64,000 nt of DNA from Bifidobacterium catulorum (GTDB lineage Bacteria > Actinomycetota > Actinomycetes > Actinomycetales > Bifidobacteriaceae): positions 62,001 to 126,000 of the forward strand of contig NZ_QFFN01000001.1 of NCBI RefSeq assembly GCF_003129925.1, given 5' to 3'. The notes under the pieces are model-generated. The model saw nothing but the letters and a program-made list of their open reading frames with translations. It was not told the origin of the DNA and did no database searches. The position numbers and the translations under genes were made by a program. Below are positions 29,744 through 39,395 of this stretch, piece by piece. Positions within the stretch are counted from its first letter, which is position 1. Every line of letters begins with the position of its first letter.

Positions 29744-30091
29744 CTACTCGTAGTCGGGAATCCAACCCTCACGGTGCATCTTCAGCCGCTTGTCGAGCAG
29801 CTCCTTGAGCTCGTCCTCGGTGCGGCGTTCCAGAAGCATGTCCCAATGGGTGCGCGTGGGTTTGGCGATTTCGTTGGAACCCTCATCGTTGGAACCCTCC
29901 CTGTGGGCGGTCTGACCGCAGCGGCATTCCCATTCCTCGGGGATTTCGGCGCCTTCCGCAAGAGGCAGGATGGTCCTGTGGCCCTTAGGGCAGATATACG
30001 CCACATCGTTACGCGCGGCGAAATCGACATTGTCGTCCGATTCCAGCGACTTCGCCCCGATGCTCATACCACGCAGCGAGCGTTCAGCCAT
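29744..30091 (-). CDS. rbpA: RNA polymerase-binding protein RbpA
   Basis: A 115-residue actinobacterial transcription factor that binds RNA polymerase and the primary sigma factor and stabilises open complexes. The start MAERSLRGMSIG, the core with paired cysteines (CPKGH and CRCG), and the end RTHWDMLLERRTEDELKELL are diagnostic. Only one of the two CxxC-like pairs keeps both cysteines, as in several members of the family. GGAGGA lies before the ATG. The gene is flanked by its own hairpin and stands apart from helY. Confidence 0.95.
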   Translation of the reverse strand: MAERSLRGMSIGAKSLESDDNVDFAARNDVAYICPKGHRTILPLAEGAEIPEEWECRCGQTAHREGSNDEGSNEIAKPTRTHWDMLLERRTEDELKELLDKRLKMHREGWIPDYE

Positions 30092-30177
30092 GAGTGTTCC
30101 TCCTCGTATTCAATAACCGTATCCACGCTACAAAACAGTAACGACCTTGCAATTATTCCCCGATCCGCTCCGGGCCA

Positions 30178-32796
30178 TCAGTCGACGCCGGAATACGCCA
30201 CGATGCCGCGGTTGATCATCGACGCGGCGATGCGCGCGGTTTCGGCCGTGTCGAAGCCGTCCGTCGGAAGATACGGCCCGACCTGGGCGACCTGGCCGAG
30301 GATGTCCGCAAGACGTTTGCAGGAACGGACGAAATCGCCGCCGGTCATATCGGTGTCGTCGAGGACCTTGGACAAGGCCTCTCCCCTGGCCCATTCGTAG
30401 GCGATATCCACCATGCCGAAGTCCAACTGGTTCGGCGCGTCGAGACCCATGTCCTCGCATGTGGCGCCGATGGCCGACCACATGCGTCGAATCTCCTGAG
30501 CCGTGGAGGCCAGTCGTCCGTTGGGGCCTCCGGGATATCGTCGCGGCTCCCCCGCCGAGCCTCGGCGTGATTCATAGACGAACGCGCTGAGCGCCGCCGC
30601 AAGCTCCTCGGGTTTGAGCCCGTCGAACAGTCCCGCGGCCAGGCACTGCGCGAGAACCAGATCCTGCTCGCTGTACAGGCGACGCAGCAGCTGCCCCCGT
30701 CGCGTCAGCGTATAGTCGTCCGGGCGCGTCATGGCGTCGTCGCGGGCATCGGGCCGACGGTCCGGCCCACGCACGGCCTGCAGATATCCCAGATCTTCGA
30801 GGATCATGCATATGGTGTCGAACCGCCGGGCCACTGAGCCGGTGCGGGAATCGTAACGATGCCGTATGCGCTCAAGCTCCTTGGATTCACGCATCCACCG
30901 ATGCCCCCACTTCATGTGCTGGGCGAGGTCGGCGCATGACCGGCACGGATGCTCACGGTCCAACCTTCGCAGCTCGGCGATGTCCTCGTCGAGCCGGCGG
31001 AAGGCCTGCTTGCGTTCCGCCTCGGAACCGAAGCCACGATGCTTGAGCTCGCGTCGCGCGCCTCGTTCCAATTCGGTCAGCCGGAGACGATTGGTCAGGA
31101 ATTCCTTGAAATCCCCCTGATCGCATTGGAACGCCTTCTCATAACCGTTCAACGCGTTGTTCAGTGTTATGATCTGGGATTCCAGCGTCTCGGCCGACTC
31201 ATTGGCCTCCCACTGGGCGAACGAGTGGTCGAGTGTCACGCGGGCGGTGCGGTAGTCGCTGGAATTGAGCAGGTTCACCGCCATGTTGAAGGTCGGACGG
31301 AAACTGGAATGCAGCGGATACACGCGTTTCGAAGACAGGGATGCCGCGGTCTGCAGCTGGAAGTCGCGGTGATCGACCACCACGGCGTGGCCGATGGTGT
31401 CGATACCCCGCCTGCCGGCACGTCCGGTGAGCTGGGTGAACTCCCCCGGCGTCAGCGGCACATGCCCGGTTCCGTCGAATTTCTCCAGCTTCTCCACCAC
31501 CACGCATCGGGCCGGCATGTTGATGCCCAGGGCGAGCGTTTCGGTGGCGAATACCATCTTGACCAGGCTTTCGGTGAACAGGCGTTCCACGATCTGGCGG
31601 AACAAGGCGATCATGCCGGCATGGTGCGGGGCGAAACCTTCTTCGAGCGCGAATCGGAACTGGGAGAAATGCAGCGTCTTCATCTCGTCCTTCGTCAGCT
31701 GACCCTCGACCATCTCGTCGACGATGCGGCGGATGCGCTGCGCCTCTTCGGCGGTGGTGAGTTCCAGCCCGGCGTTGATGCACTGCTGCACGGCCATGTC
31801 GCATCCCGTGCGAGAGAAGATGAAGTAGATGCCCGGGAGCAGGTCATAGTAGTTGAGCTCGTCCACCACGGCCCACCGTTTGGGCGTGTATCGCTGGACA
31901 CGGCGTCGAGCGTCGTCCTTTCCGCGACGACGATTCTGACGCTCCCCCCGGTGGCCCGTTCGGCGCTCCGCGCGTCGGTCGAGGTCGCCGATCCGTGCGA
32001 CCAGATCCGGATTGAGCTGTGTGCTGTTCTCCGAACGGTAGAGGTCGTAGATCTCCGGCTCATGATGCTCATCCGCCTGAACCATGACGTGCTGCCGTAA
32101 CGGCACGGGCCTTCGCTCGGACACCACCAGGGCGGTATGGCCCCTGGCGGACTCTATCCATGCGGAGAAGTCCTCCACGTTGGACACCGTGGCCGATAAT
32201 CCGACGACGCGAACTCGCTCCGGCAGATGGATGATGACCTCCTCCCATACGGGGCCGCGGAACCGGTCGGCTAGATAGTGGACCTCGTCGAGGACCACGT
32301 AACGCAGTGCGGTCAGCGTCGAGGAATGTTCGTACAACATGTTGCGCAGTACTTCCGTGGTCATGACCACGATGTCAGCTTCGGAGTTGATCGACGTGTC
32401 TCCGGTCAGCAGGCCGACGTTGTCCGCGCCGTACAGTTCTACGAGGTCATGATACTTCTGATTGCTCAACGCCTTGATGGGCGTCGTGTAGAACGCCTTG
32501 ACGTTGCGGTCCTGAGCAAGATACACGGCGAAGTCGGCGACCACGGTCTTGCCGGCACCGGTCGGCGCGGCCACGATGACGTTGTCCCCGGATTCCAGCG
32601 CGTCGATGGCCTTGCGTTGGAAATCGTCGAGAGGGAATTCCAACGTTTCGGCGAATCGTTGGGCGACGCTGGATGATCTGCGCCTACGGTCCCGGAACGC
32701 CCGGTATCGTGCCGCGGGGCTCATCTGCTCTTCGTCGGAGACGCTGTCATCGTCCCGACGGTCGTCGTTCCGATTCCGATGATGCCTTCGTGCCAT
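30178..32796 (-). CDS. helY: DEAD/DEAH-box RNA helicase HelY (Ski2/Mtr4-like)
   Basis: An 872-residue SF2 helicase of the Ski2/Mtr4 group found in actinobacteria, probably acting in RNA turnover. Motif I is APTGAGKT, motif II DEVH, motif III SATVSN and motif VI QLTGRAGRRGID. A C-terminal helical DSHCT-like region follows. The N-terminus is basic (MARRHHRNRN). The ATG at 32796 is preferred; an in-frame ATG at 32829 would overlap the lipid kinase gene by 26 bases. It is the last gene of a minus-strand group beginning with the small membrane protein. Confidence 0.9.
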   Translation of the reverse strand: MARRHHRNRNDDRRDDDSVSDEEQMSPAARYRAFRDRRRRSSSVAQRFAETLEFPLDDFQRKAIDALESGDNVIVAAPTGAGKTVVADFAVYLAQDRNVKAFYTTPIKALSNQKYHDLVELYGADNVGLLTGDTSINSEADIVVMTTEVLRNMLYEHSSTLTALRYVVLDEVHYLADRFRGPVWEEVIIHLPERVRVVGLSATVSNVEDFSAWIESARGHTALVVSERRPVPLRQHVMVQADEHHEPEIYDLYRSENSTQLNPDLVARIGDLDRRAERRTGHRGERQNRRRGKDDARRRVQRYTPKRWAVVDELNYYDLLPGIYFIFSRTGCDMAVQQCINAGLELTTAEEAQRIRRIVDEMVEGQLTKDEMKTLHFSQFRFALEEGFAPHHAGMIALFRQIVERLFTESLVKMVFATETLALGINMPARCVVVEKLEKFDGTGHVPLTPGEFTQLTGRAGRRGIDTIGHAVVVDHRDFQLQTAASLSSKRVYPLHSSFRPTFNMAVNLLNSSDYRTARVTLDHSFAQWEANESAETLESQIITLNNALNGYEKAFQCDQGDFKEFLTNRLRLTELERGARRELKHRGFGSEAERKQAFRRLDEDIAELRRLDREHPCRSCADLAQHMKWGHRWMRESKELERIRHRYDSRTGSVARRFDTICMILEDLGYLQAVRGPDRRPDARDDAMTRPDDYTLTRRGQLLRRLYSEQDLVLAQCLAAGLFDGLKPEELAAALSAFVYESRRGSAGEPRRYPGGPNGRLASTAQEIRRMWSAIGATCEDMGLDAPNQLDFGMVDIAYEWARGEALSKVLDDTDMTGGDFVRSCKRLADILGQVAQVGPYLPTDGFDTAETARIAASMINRGIVAYSGVD

Positions 32797-32803
32797 GTTC
32801 TGC

Positions 32804-33841
32804 TCACCACTCCCCTGATCTGCCGTCATGTGATGCGTGACGCCACTGCCGTAGCACGGCTGGTGGAATCAGCAGTTTCAACGCCTTATGATGCGCGTCC
32901 ACACGTACCGGGACCCTGCCTATGATCTCGCCGTCCGACATCAGCAATGGCGGTTCGGCTCCCTGGCCGCTGGCGGAGATGGTCACGGCGGAGATTCGGC
33001 GATAGCCGATCAGGGGATTGCCGAGGTGCCTGCCCCGATAGGCCTGTGCCAGCACATGCAAAGCCTGCGGGGCCGAAGGCTTCCATTTGGCCCACAGCAT
33101 TTCCAGCATGCCATCGTCCAGTCTGGAATTCGGGGATGCCTCGATGCCGCTGCCGATGAATCTCGCGTTGGCGATGGCCAGCAGAGGCGTCGTCAGTTCA
33201 TAGTCGTCGACGTTGCCGTCGTCATAGGTGACGTCGACGTGGAATCCGTATTCCTTGACGTGCAGCGCCTCGCGTATTCCCGCATCCAGATAGCGCAATC
33301 CTCCGAACGGCAGCGCGGAGTGGTTGGCCCTGTCATTGATTGCCGCATCGATCGAACAGTTGAGCATGCCGGCGAAGAAGACGTTGACGCGCTCGCCGCC
33401 GTCATCGGCGGATTCCACGTGCCCCAGATCAAGGTTGATGGCGGACCGGTAGCGTAACGAGGCGAGTATGGCCTCGATGCTGGTTTCGAGATGCCCGACG
33501 GGCAGCCCGAGTCCTCTCGCGAAATCGTTGCCGGAGCCGCATGCCACGATTCCGAGGGGGATGTCGCAGTCCGCGACGGCGTTGACGCCAAGCGAGACCA
33601 TGCCGTCTCCCCCGACCACGACCAGCGCGTCCGCACGGGCGATTTGTCGACGCGCATTGTCCAATGATTCCCGCCGTGTGGCACCGGTGACGTCGATGAC
33701 GTCAAGCCCGTACTGCGGGCAACGTCGAATCAGGTAATCGAGGGCTTGACGGCCTGTGGACCTGCCTCGTCCCCTGTCCGACGCCGGATTGGTGACGACT
33801 ACGATGTTCCCGCGTGAAGGCGGAACGGCCGGATCAGTCAT
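32804..33841 (-). CDS. Diacylglycerol kinase family lipid kinase
   Basis: A 345-residue protein of the DAGK catalytic-domain family. The nucleotide-binding VVGGDGMVS and GSGNDFARGLGLP motifs are in place, and the N-terminal VTNPASDRGRG matches the usual NP-x-SG start. It phosphorylates a lipid, possibly diacylglycerol, at the membrane. The ATG at 33841 overlaps the stop of the upstream small gene by 8 bases; a longer frame to 33928 would run through that gene. The helY start follows by 7 bases. Confidence 0.87.
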   Translation of the reverse strand: MTDPAVPPSRGNIVVVTNPASDRGRGRSTGRQALDYLIRRCPQYGLDVIDVTGATRRESLDNARRQIARADALVVVGGDGMVSLGVNAVADCDIPLGIVACGSGNDFARGLGLPVGHLETSIEAILASLRYRSAINLDLGHVESADDGGERVNVFFAGMLNCSIDAAINDRANHSALPFGGLRYLDAGIREALHVKEYGFHVDVTYDDGNVDDYELTTPLLAIANARFIGSGIEASPNSRLDDGMLEMLWAKWKPSAPQALHVLAQAYRGRHLGNPLIGYRRISAVTISASGQGAEPPLLMSDGEIIGRVPVRVDAHHKALKLLIPPAVLRQWRHASHDGRSGEW

Positions 33842-34151
33842 TGAACGATTTCCATCGCTTCCAGATGAGCACATGACGATCCCGTTTCCGTTCCTGATGT
33901 CTGATGATTTCGGCGTGCGCATCGGCATACCGTCCGGCGACCATGGACAGAGGCTGGACGAACGACGGCTGTTCCGACTTTCGGGAGGGCTGCCGCGTGG
34001 CCTCCAGACGGGACATCACCTCAGCGATTCGACCTCCTGTATCGGCAACGGTACGCCACGCCGACAATGCGTGCCTGATCGCATACGCCAATCCGGCGAC
34101 CGTCATGGCGATGAGGAACACCACCAGAATCACCCATATCCAAATCGGCAT
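33834..34151 (-). CDS. Small single-span membrane protein
   Basis: A 105-residue protein with one strong membrane helix at residues 3-25 and a basic, hydrophilic cytoplasmic tail rich in Arg, Lys and His. AAGGAG lies 5 bases before the ATG. The stop overlaps the lipid kinase start, so the two are translated together. I do not recognise a family; it may tether or regulate the kinase. Confidence 0.72.
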   Translation of the reverse strand: MPIWIWVILVVFLIAMTVAGLAYAIRHALSAWRTVADTGGRIAEVMSRLEATRQPSRKSEQPSFVQPLSMVAGRYADAHAEIIRHQERKRDRHVLIWKRWKSFND

Positions 34152-34195
34152 GGCACTCCTTCCGAAAATAGGACCGAAGACGTTGGTTTCGGCGG

Positions 34196-36118
34196 CTACG
34201 GCACGAGCATGCCCGCGGCCTGTGGGTTGAAGGCGCGTGATGCGGCCTTGTTCTCCAGACTGAGTTCACGTTGAGCCCTGGCCATGATCATGGAACGCAG
34301 GGTTCCCGGGGACACGGCGACGATATGGCGCGCATGCGCGATGCAGAACGCCACGAACCACGAGTCTGAAGACACCGTCAGATGCACCAGCTCACCGGTG
34401 CCACACGGTTCCACACGCGCATCCGGCAGCAAATCGATGAACGGAAGGCCGGGCTTGTCGGTGACGAACGATGATTCGGTGCCGTTATCCAGGCTCCATT
34501 GGCGCAGCTGCGATACGGGAACGTCGGGAATCTCCACCGGGGCGTCGGATTCGATGATTTCCGCGCGACCGATGCGGGCGAGTCGAAGCACCTGCCAATC
34601 GCTGTGATTGCCCCCGCCTGCCTTCTTTGCGGCCATACCGTTCCAGATGGCGGCGTAATACACGCCTTCGTCGACGAATATCTTCGCCGGGGCCACGGTC
34701 TTCTCACGGGTCCTGCCGGCACCATCGGTGTATTCGATGTGGAGCAGGGACTTCGAATGGATGGCGCTGTCCACGGCCTGGAAGCTCGGCGGTTCGAGCT
34801 CGTATCCGGTGAGACTGAGCCATGGGGTCTCCCCCGGCTCGGTATGTTCACGCAGACGCGAGCACAGCGACCGCGCCTGCCTGCGTGATTGCGCCGGCAG
34901 CAGGGGCGAATGCGCCAGATAGCTCACCGATGCGGTGAGCAGGCTCAGGTATTGTGGCGAAATGCCGGCGAGACGCTCCAATCCCAACGAATTCGTGGCG
35001 CTGATGATGCCTTCGGCTTCCAACAGCGACCAATCGATGTCGAAGAACTGGCTTCCGGCCATCTCTCCGTCATCGGAGACGGTGGTGAGCGTGCCGATGT
35101 CCTTGCGGATGACGGCCACGGATTTTCTGAGTTCGTCCTCGGTCTCCGCATGTCCGATGAACCGCTCCGCCAGATCGGCCATGGGGAACTCCTCGCCGAT
35201 ATGCGCGGAGAGGAACAGCATGAGCCGCAGACGGCGATCCACTTCGGAGCCGGTCTGGAAGGATGCACTCAGCGCCTTACGTCCCTTGGACTTGCCTTTG
35301 GCGTCCTCCACGTCGGAATGATGATCGGCCGGGGTGGAAAGATCCTCATGCGCCTTGAACGCCTCCTCGGGACGGTCGGCGGAGCCGAACCGCGTTGCGG
35401 CGTGAAGACGGCGGCTGAAGGCGTCGACCGCCTCCTGCGGGCTGATGATGGACGAACCGGGATGTTCTAGTACGAACATGGCCAGATCGTCGGAATCCGT
35501 GTAGGCCACATTGATGTGTTCGCCGTCCACGTCTACGGTGGCCGCGAAACGCCGTGAGTCGATGACCTTGACCAGCGTGTCGGGAATCGTCTGCGTGCCC
35601 AGTCCGGGGGCGATGGAATCCAAGCCGAGGCCCGGCACCGGCATCTGGGGCACACGGGGAGCCGTGCGGGACACCTTCGCGGCCTCCCGCGATTCCAGCC
35701 TCTGCGAGGCGGACGACAGGGCGATCGACTGCGCCAGATAGTTGGCCGCGGCGAGCACCGGCAGATCCTCCTGCTGGAAGCGCATGCGAATTCGCGGTTC
35801 GTCGCCCAACTGCAGACGGTAGGAGGCGAAATCCTGCCCCTCCGACTTGGAGGAGTATTCGGGCTGACGCGACTCTATGGCGATGCCCATGGCGGCGAGC
35901 TTGGCGCGGTCGCGCTGGAACTGCTTGGCGAACGCGGCCTTCGCCGCCTGATCGGCGAGTTCTCCATACGAATCCGCATAGGCCTTCACACGCTGCGCGA
36001 TCTGACGGGAGGTGAGCCATTGGGGGAAAGCCGATGAAAGCACGGCCAGTACATCAAGTTCATGCTTTCCCCATTTATCGGAAAAACGGCGCCTTCCGTT
36101 TGAAGATCCCTCAGCCAT
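34196..36118 (-). CDS. pafBC: Fused PafB-PafC-like WYL transcriptional regulator
   Basis: A 640-residue protein with two tandem copies of the winged-helix plus WYL/WCX layout. The first half begins with a helix-turn-helix (SRQIAQRVKAYADSYGEL) followed by a WYL-like section near residues 190-240. The second half repeats this at about 290-600 with SLLHIEYTDGAGR and KIFVDEGVYYAAIWN. In other actinobacteria PafB and PafC are separate and activate the LexA-independent DNA damage response; natural fusions occur. No proteasome genes are nearby. GAGGAC lies just before the ATG. Confidence 0.8.
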   Translation of the reverse strand: MAEGSSNGRRRFSDKWGKHELDVLAVLSSAFPQWLTSRQIAQRVKAYADSYGELADQAAKAAFAKQFQRDRAKLAAMGIAIESRQPEYSSKSEGQDFASYRLQLGDEPRIRMRFQQEDLPVLAAANYLAQSIALSSASQRLESREAAKVSRTAPRVPQMPVPGLGLDSIAPGLGTQTIPDTLVKVIDSRRFAATVDVDGEHINVAYTDSDDLAMFVLEHPGSSIISPQEAVDAFSRRLHAATRFGSADRPEEAFKAHEDLSTPADHHSDVEDAKGKSKGRKALSASFQTGSEVDRRLRLMLFLSAHIGEEFPMADLAERFIGHAETEDELRKSVAVIRKDIGTLTTVSDDGEMAGSQFFDIDWSLLEAEGIISATNSLGLERLAGISPQYLSLLTASVSYLAHSPLLPAQSRRQARSLCSRLREHTEPGETPWLSLTGYELEPPSFQAVDSAIHSKSLLHIEYTDGAGRTREKTVAPAKIFVDEGVYYAAIWNGMAAKKAGGGNHSDWQVLRLARIGRAEIIESDAPVEIPDVPVSQLRQWSLDNGTESSFVTDKPGLPFIDLLPDARVEPCGTGELVHLTVSSDSWFVAFCIAHARHIVAVSPGTLRSMIMARAQRELSLENKAASRAFNPQAAGMLVP

Positions 36119-36178
36119 CTGTCCTCACGTCTCGTTAACGTAGTTATTTGATTGTTGGCGTTCGCACGCCTCTTGACA

Positions 36179-36202
36179 TTTTACGGGTAATTCTCCGTAA
36201 AA
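36179..36202. promoter_or_regulatory. Palindromic site upstream of pafBC
   Basis: TTTTACGG and CCGTAAAA form an 8-bp inverted repeat with an 8-base gap, about 60 bases before the pafBC start. It could be an operator; TTTACG occurs again 11 bases away. Confidence 0.35.
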
Positions 36203-36229
36203 CCACCCAATTTACGAAAAATTATCCTG

Positions 36230-36249
36230 ATGGGCGATTTCTCGCCCAT
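36230..36249 (-). terminator. Terminator hairpin of the uridylyltransferase gene
   Basis: ATGGGCGA and TCGCCCAT pair around a GAAA tetraloop (minus strand), and a T run follows after 7 bases. It begins 6 bases after the stop. Confidence 0.7.
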
Positions 36250-36254
36250 GGGGT

Positions 36255-37685
36255 TCACAGCCAGTCATCCGGTTCGACTCCCTGCGGTCCGATGAATTCG
36301 CCGTTCGGCACATATGACGGCGTGTCCTTGTCCTCAAGAATCGCGTCCGCGAAGCATTTCACATTCTGGCCGAACGTCCAGTCGCCCTTCACGGTGAAGG
36401 AGTTCGCGGCGGCCAGCGAGGGGACGCCGTAGGGGAAGCGCTCGTCGAAATCGGCGATGTTCTTGTAGTAGCGCGGATCGAGGTCGACGACCGGGAAGAT
36501 GTAGTTACCGTCCTCCATTTCATAGGTGTCCGTCAGATGGAATCTGTCGGAGCGCATGATGAACAGGTCGTTGGTGGTCTTCACCGGCAGGAACCGCGGC
36601 CGGTCCACCTCGATGCATGCGGCACCGTCGAACAGGGAGATCGCCGCGCCCATCGCCGTCTCCAGCTGCAGGACCTTGGTCGTGGTCGAATCGGTAGGAT
36701 CGACGGTCTTGCGGTTGCGGATCACCGGGAGGTCCAGCACTCCTCCGGTCTGCGCCAGCTTGTCACGCAGGTCACGCACGCGCACCCAGATGTTGTTGGT
36801 GTTGAAATACGGGTGCTTGGCGATGTTGGTGGCGTCGGCCTTGTCATCCGGATGCACCTGGCTCATCTCACGCAGCGAGAGACGCCCGGTTCTGCGGTCG
36901 CGTACGATGTGACCGCCCTTGCGGTCCGCGGCGGTCTTGTGCGCGACCTCCACCATGAACGGGGCGCCCGACTGTGCGAAGGCGCCGGCAAGCGTGGTCG
37001 AGGGCCGCGCACCGAGGTTGTCGGAGTTGGAGATGAACAGGTATTCGATGCCGTTGTCGAGCAGCTGATCCAGCAGGCCGGACTCCCACAGCGTGGCGAA
37101 CACGTCGCCGTGCCCCGGCGGGCACCATTCGAGATTGGGGTCGGCGGGGAAGCTGACCGGAGCGCCGGTGGCGATGTCGATCTTCGGTTCCACATGCTGG
37201 ATGATCTCCGTGGGGATGTCCTTCTGATGGAACCTGCGGTTGTGACGGAGGACCGACATCGACTCCTTCGATGTGCGGAAGGAGTTCATCAGCGTCAACG
37301 GCAACGTCACGCCTTCGCGGGCGCGGGCGGTGACGATTTGCCCAAGGATGATATCGAGGAAACGCATGCGCTTGGCCTTGTGACGGCGTACGGGCAGCAG
37401 CGACTTGGCTCCGGCCAGTCCCATCGACGTGCCGAGACCGCCGTTGAGTTTGAGGAAAGCCGTTTTACTGAACGCCTCAAGGGCCTTGCCATGGTCGATG
37501 TTGTGGTGGATGTCACGGACTGCGGGGATGTCGGTGAGCGGCTCGACGTCCTCCTCGCGAATCCATTCGGAATGATCGTCCTGCTGCCAGGTGCGGTACA
37601 AACGTTCGAATTGCGAGATTGCTATTTCACTCATGCCATGTTCGCGCATCTTCGCCGCGGACAGTTCAAACGGATCTTTGGACAC
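36255..37685 (-). CDS. UTP-glucose-1-phosphate uridylyltransferase (UDPGP family)
   Basis: A 476-residue enzyme of the eukaryote-like UDPGP family, which makes UDP-glucose from UTP and glucose-1-phosphate. In bifidobacteria such an enzyme serves galactose and lacto-N-biose use. Key blocks are KLNGGLGTSMG (nucleotide loop), LMNSFRTS, and FISNSDNLGA. The start is a GTG at 37685 with AAAGGG about 8 bases upstream; the frame continues to 37760 but without a ribosome site. It is distinct from the bacterial GalU family. Confidence 0.88.
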   Translation of the reverse strand: MSKDPFELSAAKMREHGMSEIAISQFERLYRTWQQDDHSEWIREEDVEPLTDIPAVRDIHHNIDHGKALEAFSKTAFLKLNGGLGTSMGLAGAKSLLPVRRHKAKRMRFLDIILGQIVTARAREGVTLPLTLMNSFRTSKESMSVLRHNRRFHQKDIPTEIIQHVEPKIDIATGAPVSFPADPNLEWCPPGHGDVFATLWESGLLDQLLDNGIEYLFISNSDNLGARPSTTLAGAFAQSGAPFMVEVAHKTAADRKGGHIVRDRRTGRLSLREMSQVHPDDKADATNIAKHPYFNTNNIWVRVRDLRDKLAQTGGVLDLPVIRNRKTVDPTDSTTTKVLQLETAMGAAISLFDGAACIEVDRPRFLPVKTTNDLFIMRSDRFHLTDTYEMEDGNYIFPVVDLDPRYYKNIADFDERFPYGVPSLAAANSFTVKGDWTFGQNVKCFADAILEDKDTPSYVPNGEFIGPQGVEPDDWL

Positions 37686-37792
37686 AGGTTTCCCTTTCTT
37701 TGGACACATCATCACATTGTATAAGACGATGGCTTTCCTCCCCCCGATGCTTTTGGGCAAGTTTCGGGGAGAAACGGGAATTCACGTCGGGA

Positions 37793-38581
37793 TCAGATTC
37801 GCTTCAGCTCCGCCATGGCGGCGTAGTGCAGCACGTCGAACCGTTCCGGGGCGATGCGTTCAAGCATTGCCATATGCTCGCGCTCCCATGCGGCGACATG
37901 CTCCGGGGCGAGCGATGCGCCGATGCCACGGCATGCCTTCATCCGCCCGTTCCATCCCTCCCTGGTGAACGGCACCTTCAGCTTTCGCTCCTCATGATGG
38001 ACGAGTTCGAAACCGGATGCCGAGTAACAGGCCGGCACGTCGAGCGGATGCATCCGCTCCCCCGCACCGCCCCAATGCGGGCTGTACTTAAGCACGAGTC
38101 GTTCGCTCGCGCCGGCGATCTCGTCCTCGAACGGCAGCCACTCCATGACCAGAACGAGGAACCGGCCATCCGGCCTGAGCAGACGATGCAGCCTATTGCA
38201 CACGGCCTCATGGTCGAAATACCAGAAGCACTGGCATGCGGTGACCACGTCGAACGAGGCGCCAGGGAAATCGACGTCCTCAGCCGAGGACACCCGGTAT
38301 TCGATGCCATCCATGCCGGCTGACAGGCGCCTGGCCTGTCCGATCTGTTCGGCGGAGATGTCGGTGCCGACCCATGTGGCGCCATAGCGGGCCATGTTGC
38401 GCGGCAGCACCCCGGTGCCTGTGCCCAGATCGAGCACATGCTGACCATCCCGGCACAGGCCGCGGTCGAGGATCATCTTGTAGAACGCCGCCGGGTAGAT
38501 GTCGCGGTATCTCGCGTAATCGGCCGACGCCCTCCCCCAGTCGAACGGCGTGCCGTCATCGATGCGTCCGTCAACGATCAT
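37793..38581 (-). CDS. Class I SAM-dependent methyltransferase
   Basis: A 262-residue methyltransferase. Motif I is VLDLGTGTGVLPRNMA near residue 49, motif II TDISAEQIGQAR, and CQCFWYFDH marks the acceptor region, as in trans-aconitate or UbiE-like methyltransferases. The substrate cannot be assigned. The gene is solitary. The bases between it and the next recognised gene hold no clear feature. Confidence 0.82.
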   Translation of the reverse strand: MIVDGRIDDGTPFDWGRASADYARYRDIYPAAFYKMILDRGLCRDGQHVLDLGTGTGVLPRNMARYGATWVGTDISAEQIGQARRLSAGMDGIEYRVSSAEDVDFPGASFDVVTACQCFWYFDHEAVCNRLHRLLRPDGRFLVLVMEWLPFEDEIAGASERLVLKYSPHWGGAGERMHPLDVPACYSASGFELVHHEERKLKVPFTREGWNGRMKACRGIGASLAPEHVAAWEREHMAMLERIAPERFDVLHYAAMAELKRI

Positions 38582-38761
38582 CGCGAATCATCCTTTCCAT
38601 CCATCCCTGGATCCGATCCTTCGGCTCCTTCTACAGGCTACTCGCCCGGCCGTCTCAGAGACCCGGATCTATTGGCATTCATCGCGACATCGAGCATTGG
38701 CATTATTGGACATACTGGCCAAAGGCCATTCGCGGTCTATTCGACGGTGTGGTTGCCTACT

Positions 38762-39196
38762 TCAGGTATTCGTCGCTGTCAAAGTAGCAGGCGATGTCAA
38801 AGTAGCCGGCGCTGTCGTTGCACGGACAATGAGTTCTGGTGCGATGGCGAGCGTGTGGTACGCATCCTCCGTACCGCAGTACACCATGTCGTGCTCCAGA
38901 AGCTGGTTGTCGAAGAACATGCGCATGCCGTTGAGGAACAGCGGACCGACCGCGCCGACGTCGTAGCCAGTGCGCTCCTTGACCAGTTCCGGTGATGCCA
39001 GATGGAGCTGATGCAATCCCAAGGCGCGACCGAGCTGACGCCACTTCAGGTGTCCTGTGGCGGAAGCGACGACGGCGAACACGCCCTCCTTGGCCTCGAC
39101 GATGTAGGTGGCCGCGGCTTTGGTGATGTCGAACACCTTCGCGCCGCCTTCGGTCCTTCAGCCAATGGGGCTTTCCCTCTTGTCATCGATCTTCAT
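38762..39196 (-). pseudogene. YbaK/EbsC-like aminoacyl-tRNA deacylase, broken
   Basis: The frame read from a GTG at 39136 encodes the C-terminal two thirds of a YbaK-type domain (KVFDITKAAATYIVEA, then ALGLHQLHLASPELV and TGYDVGAVGPLF). The N-terminal 40-50 residues of the family are missing. In the same frame an ATG at 39196 opens 12 codons before a TGA at 39160, followed at once by the residues leading into the domain. This suggests an internal deletion or nonsense change. The very end is extended by a short Pro-Ala-Thr-Leu-Thr repeat. A shortened but translated protein from the GTG is possible. Confidence 0.55.
38775..38810. repeat. 18-bp tandem repeat, two copies
   Basis: Two copies differing at two positions lie in the 3' end of the broken YbaK-like gene, where they encode the added Ala-Thr-Leu-Thr tail. 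Confidence 0.7.
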
Positions 39197-39395
39197 TATC
39201 CACCGTTTTCCACGTTCTCCACGCGACCTTTCTCGTTGCCCAAGTTCGGATTACGGAACCGTGTCTCCAATCGGCAGTGGGCCACAAACAACTTGTACAC
39301 CTAACAATCGCGACCTTGTCCAGAAGTGTGAATACGGATTCATTATGCGGCATGTTCATTGACTGTGTCTATTGAAGGCTGGCACCATAAAGTCC

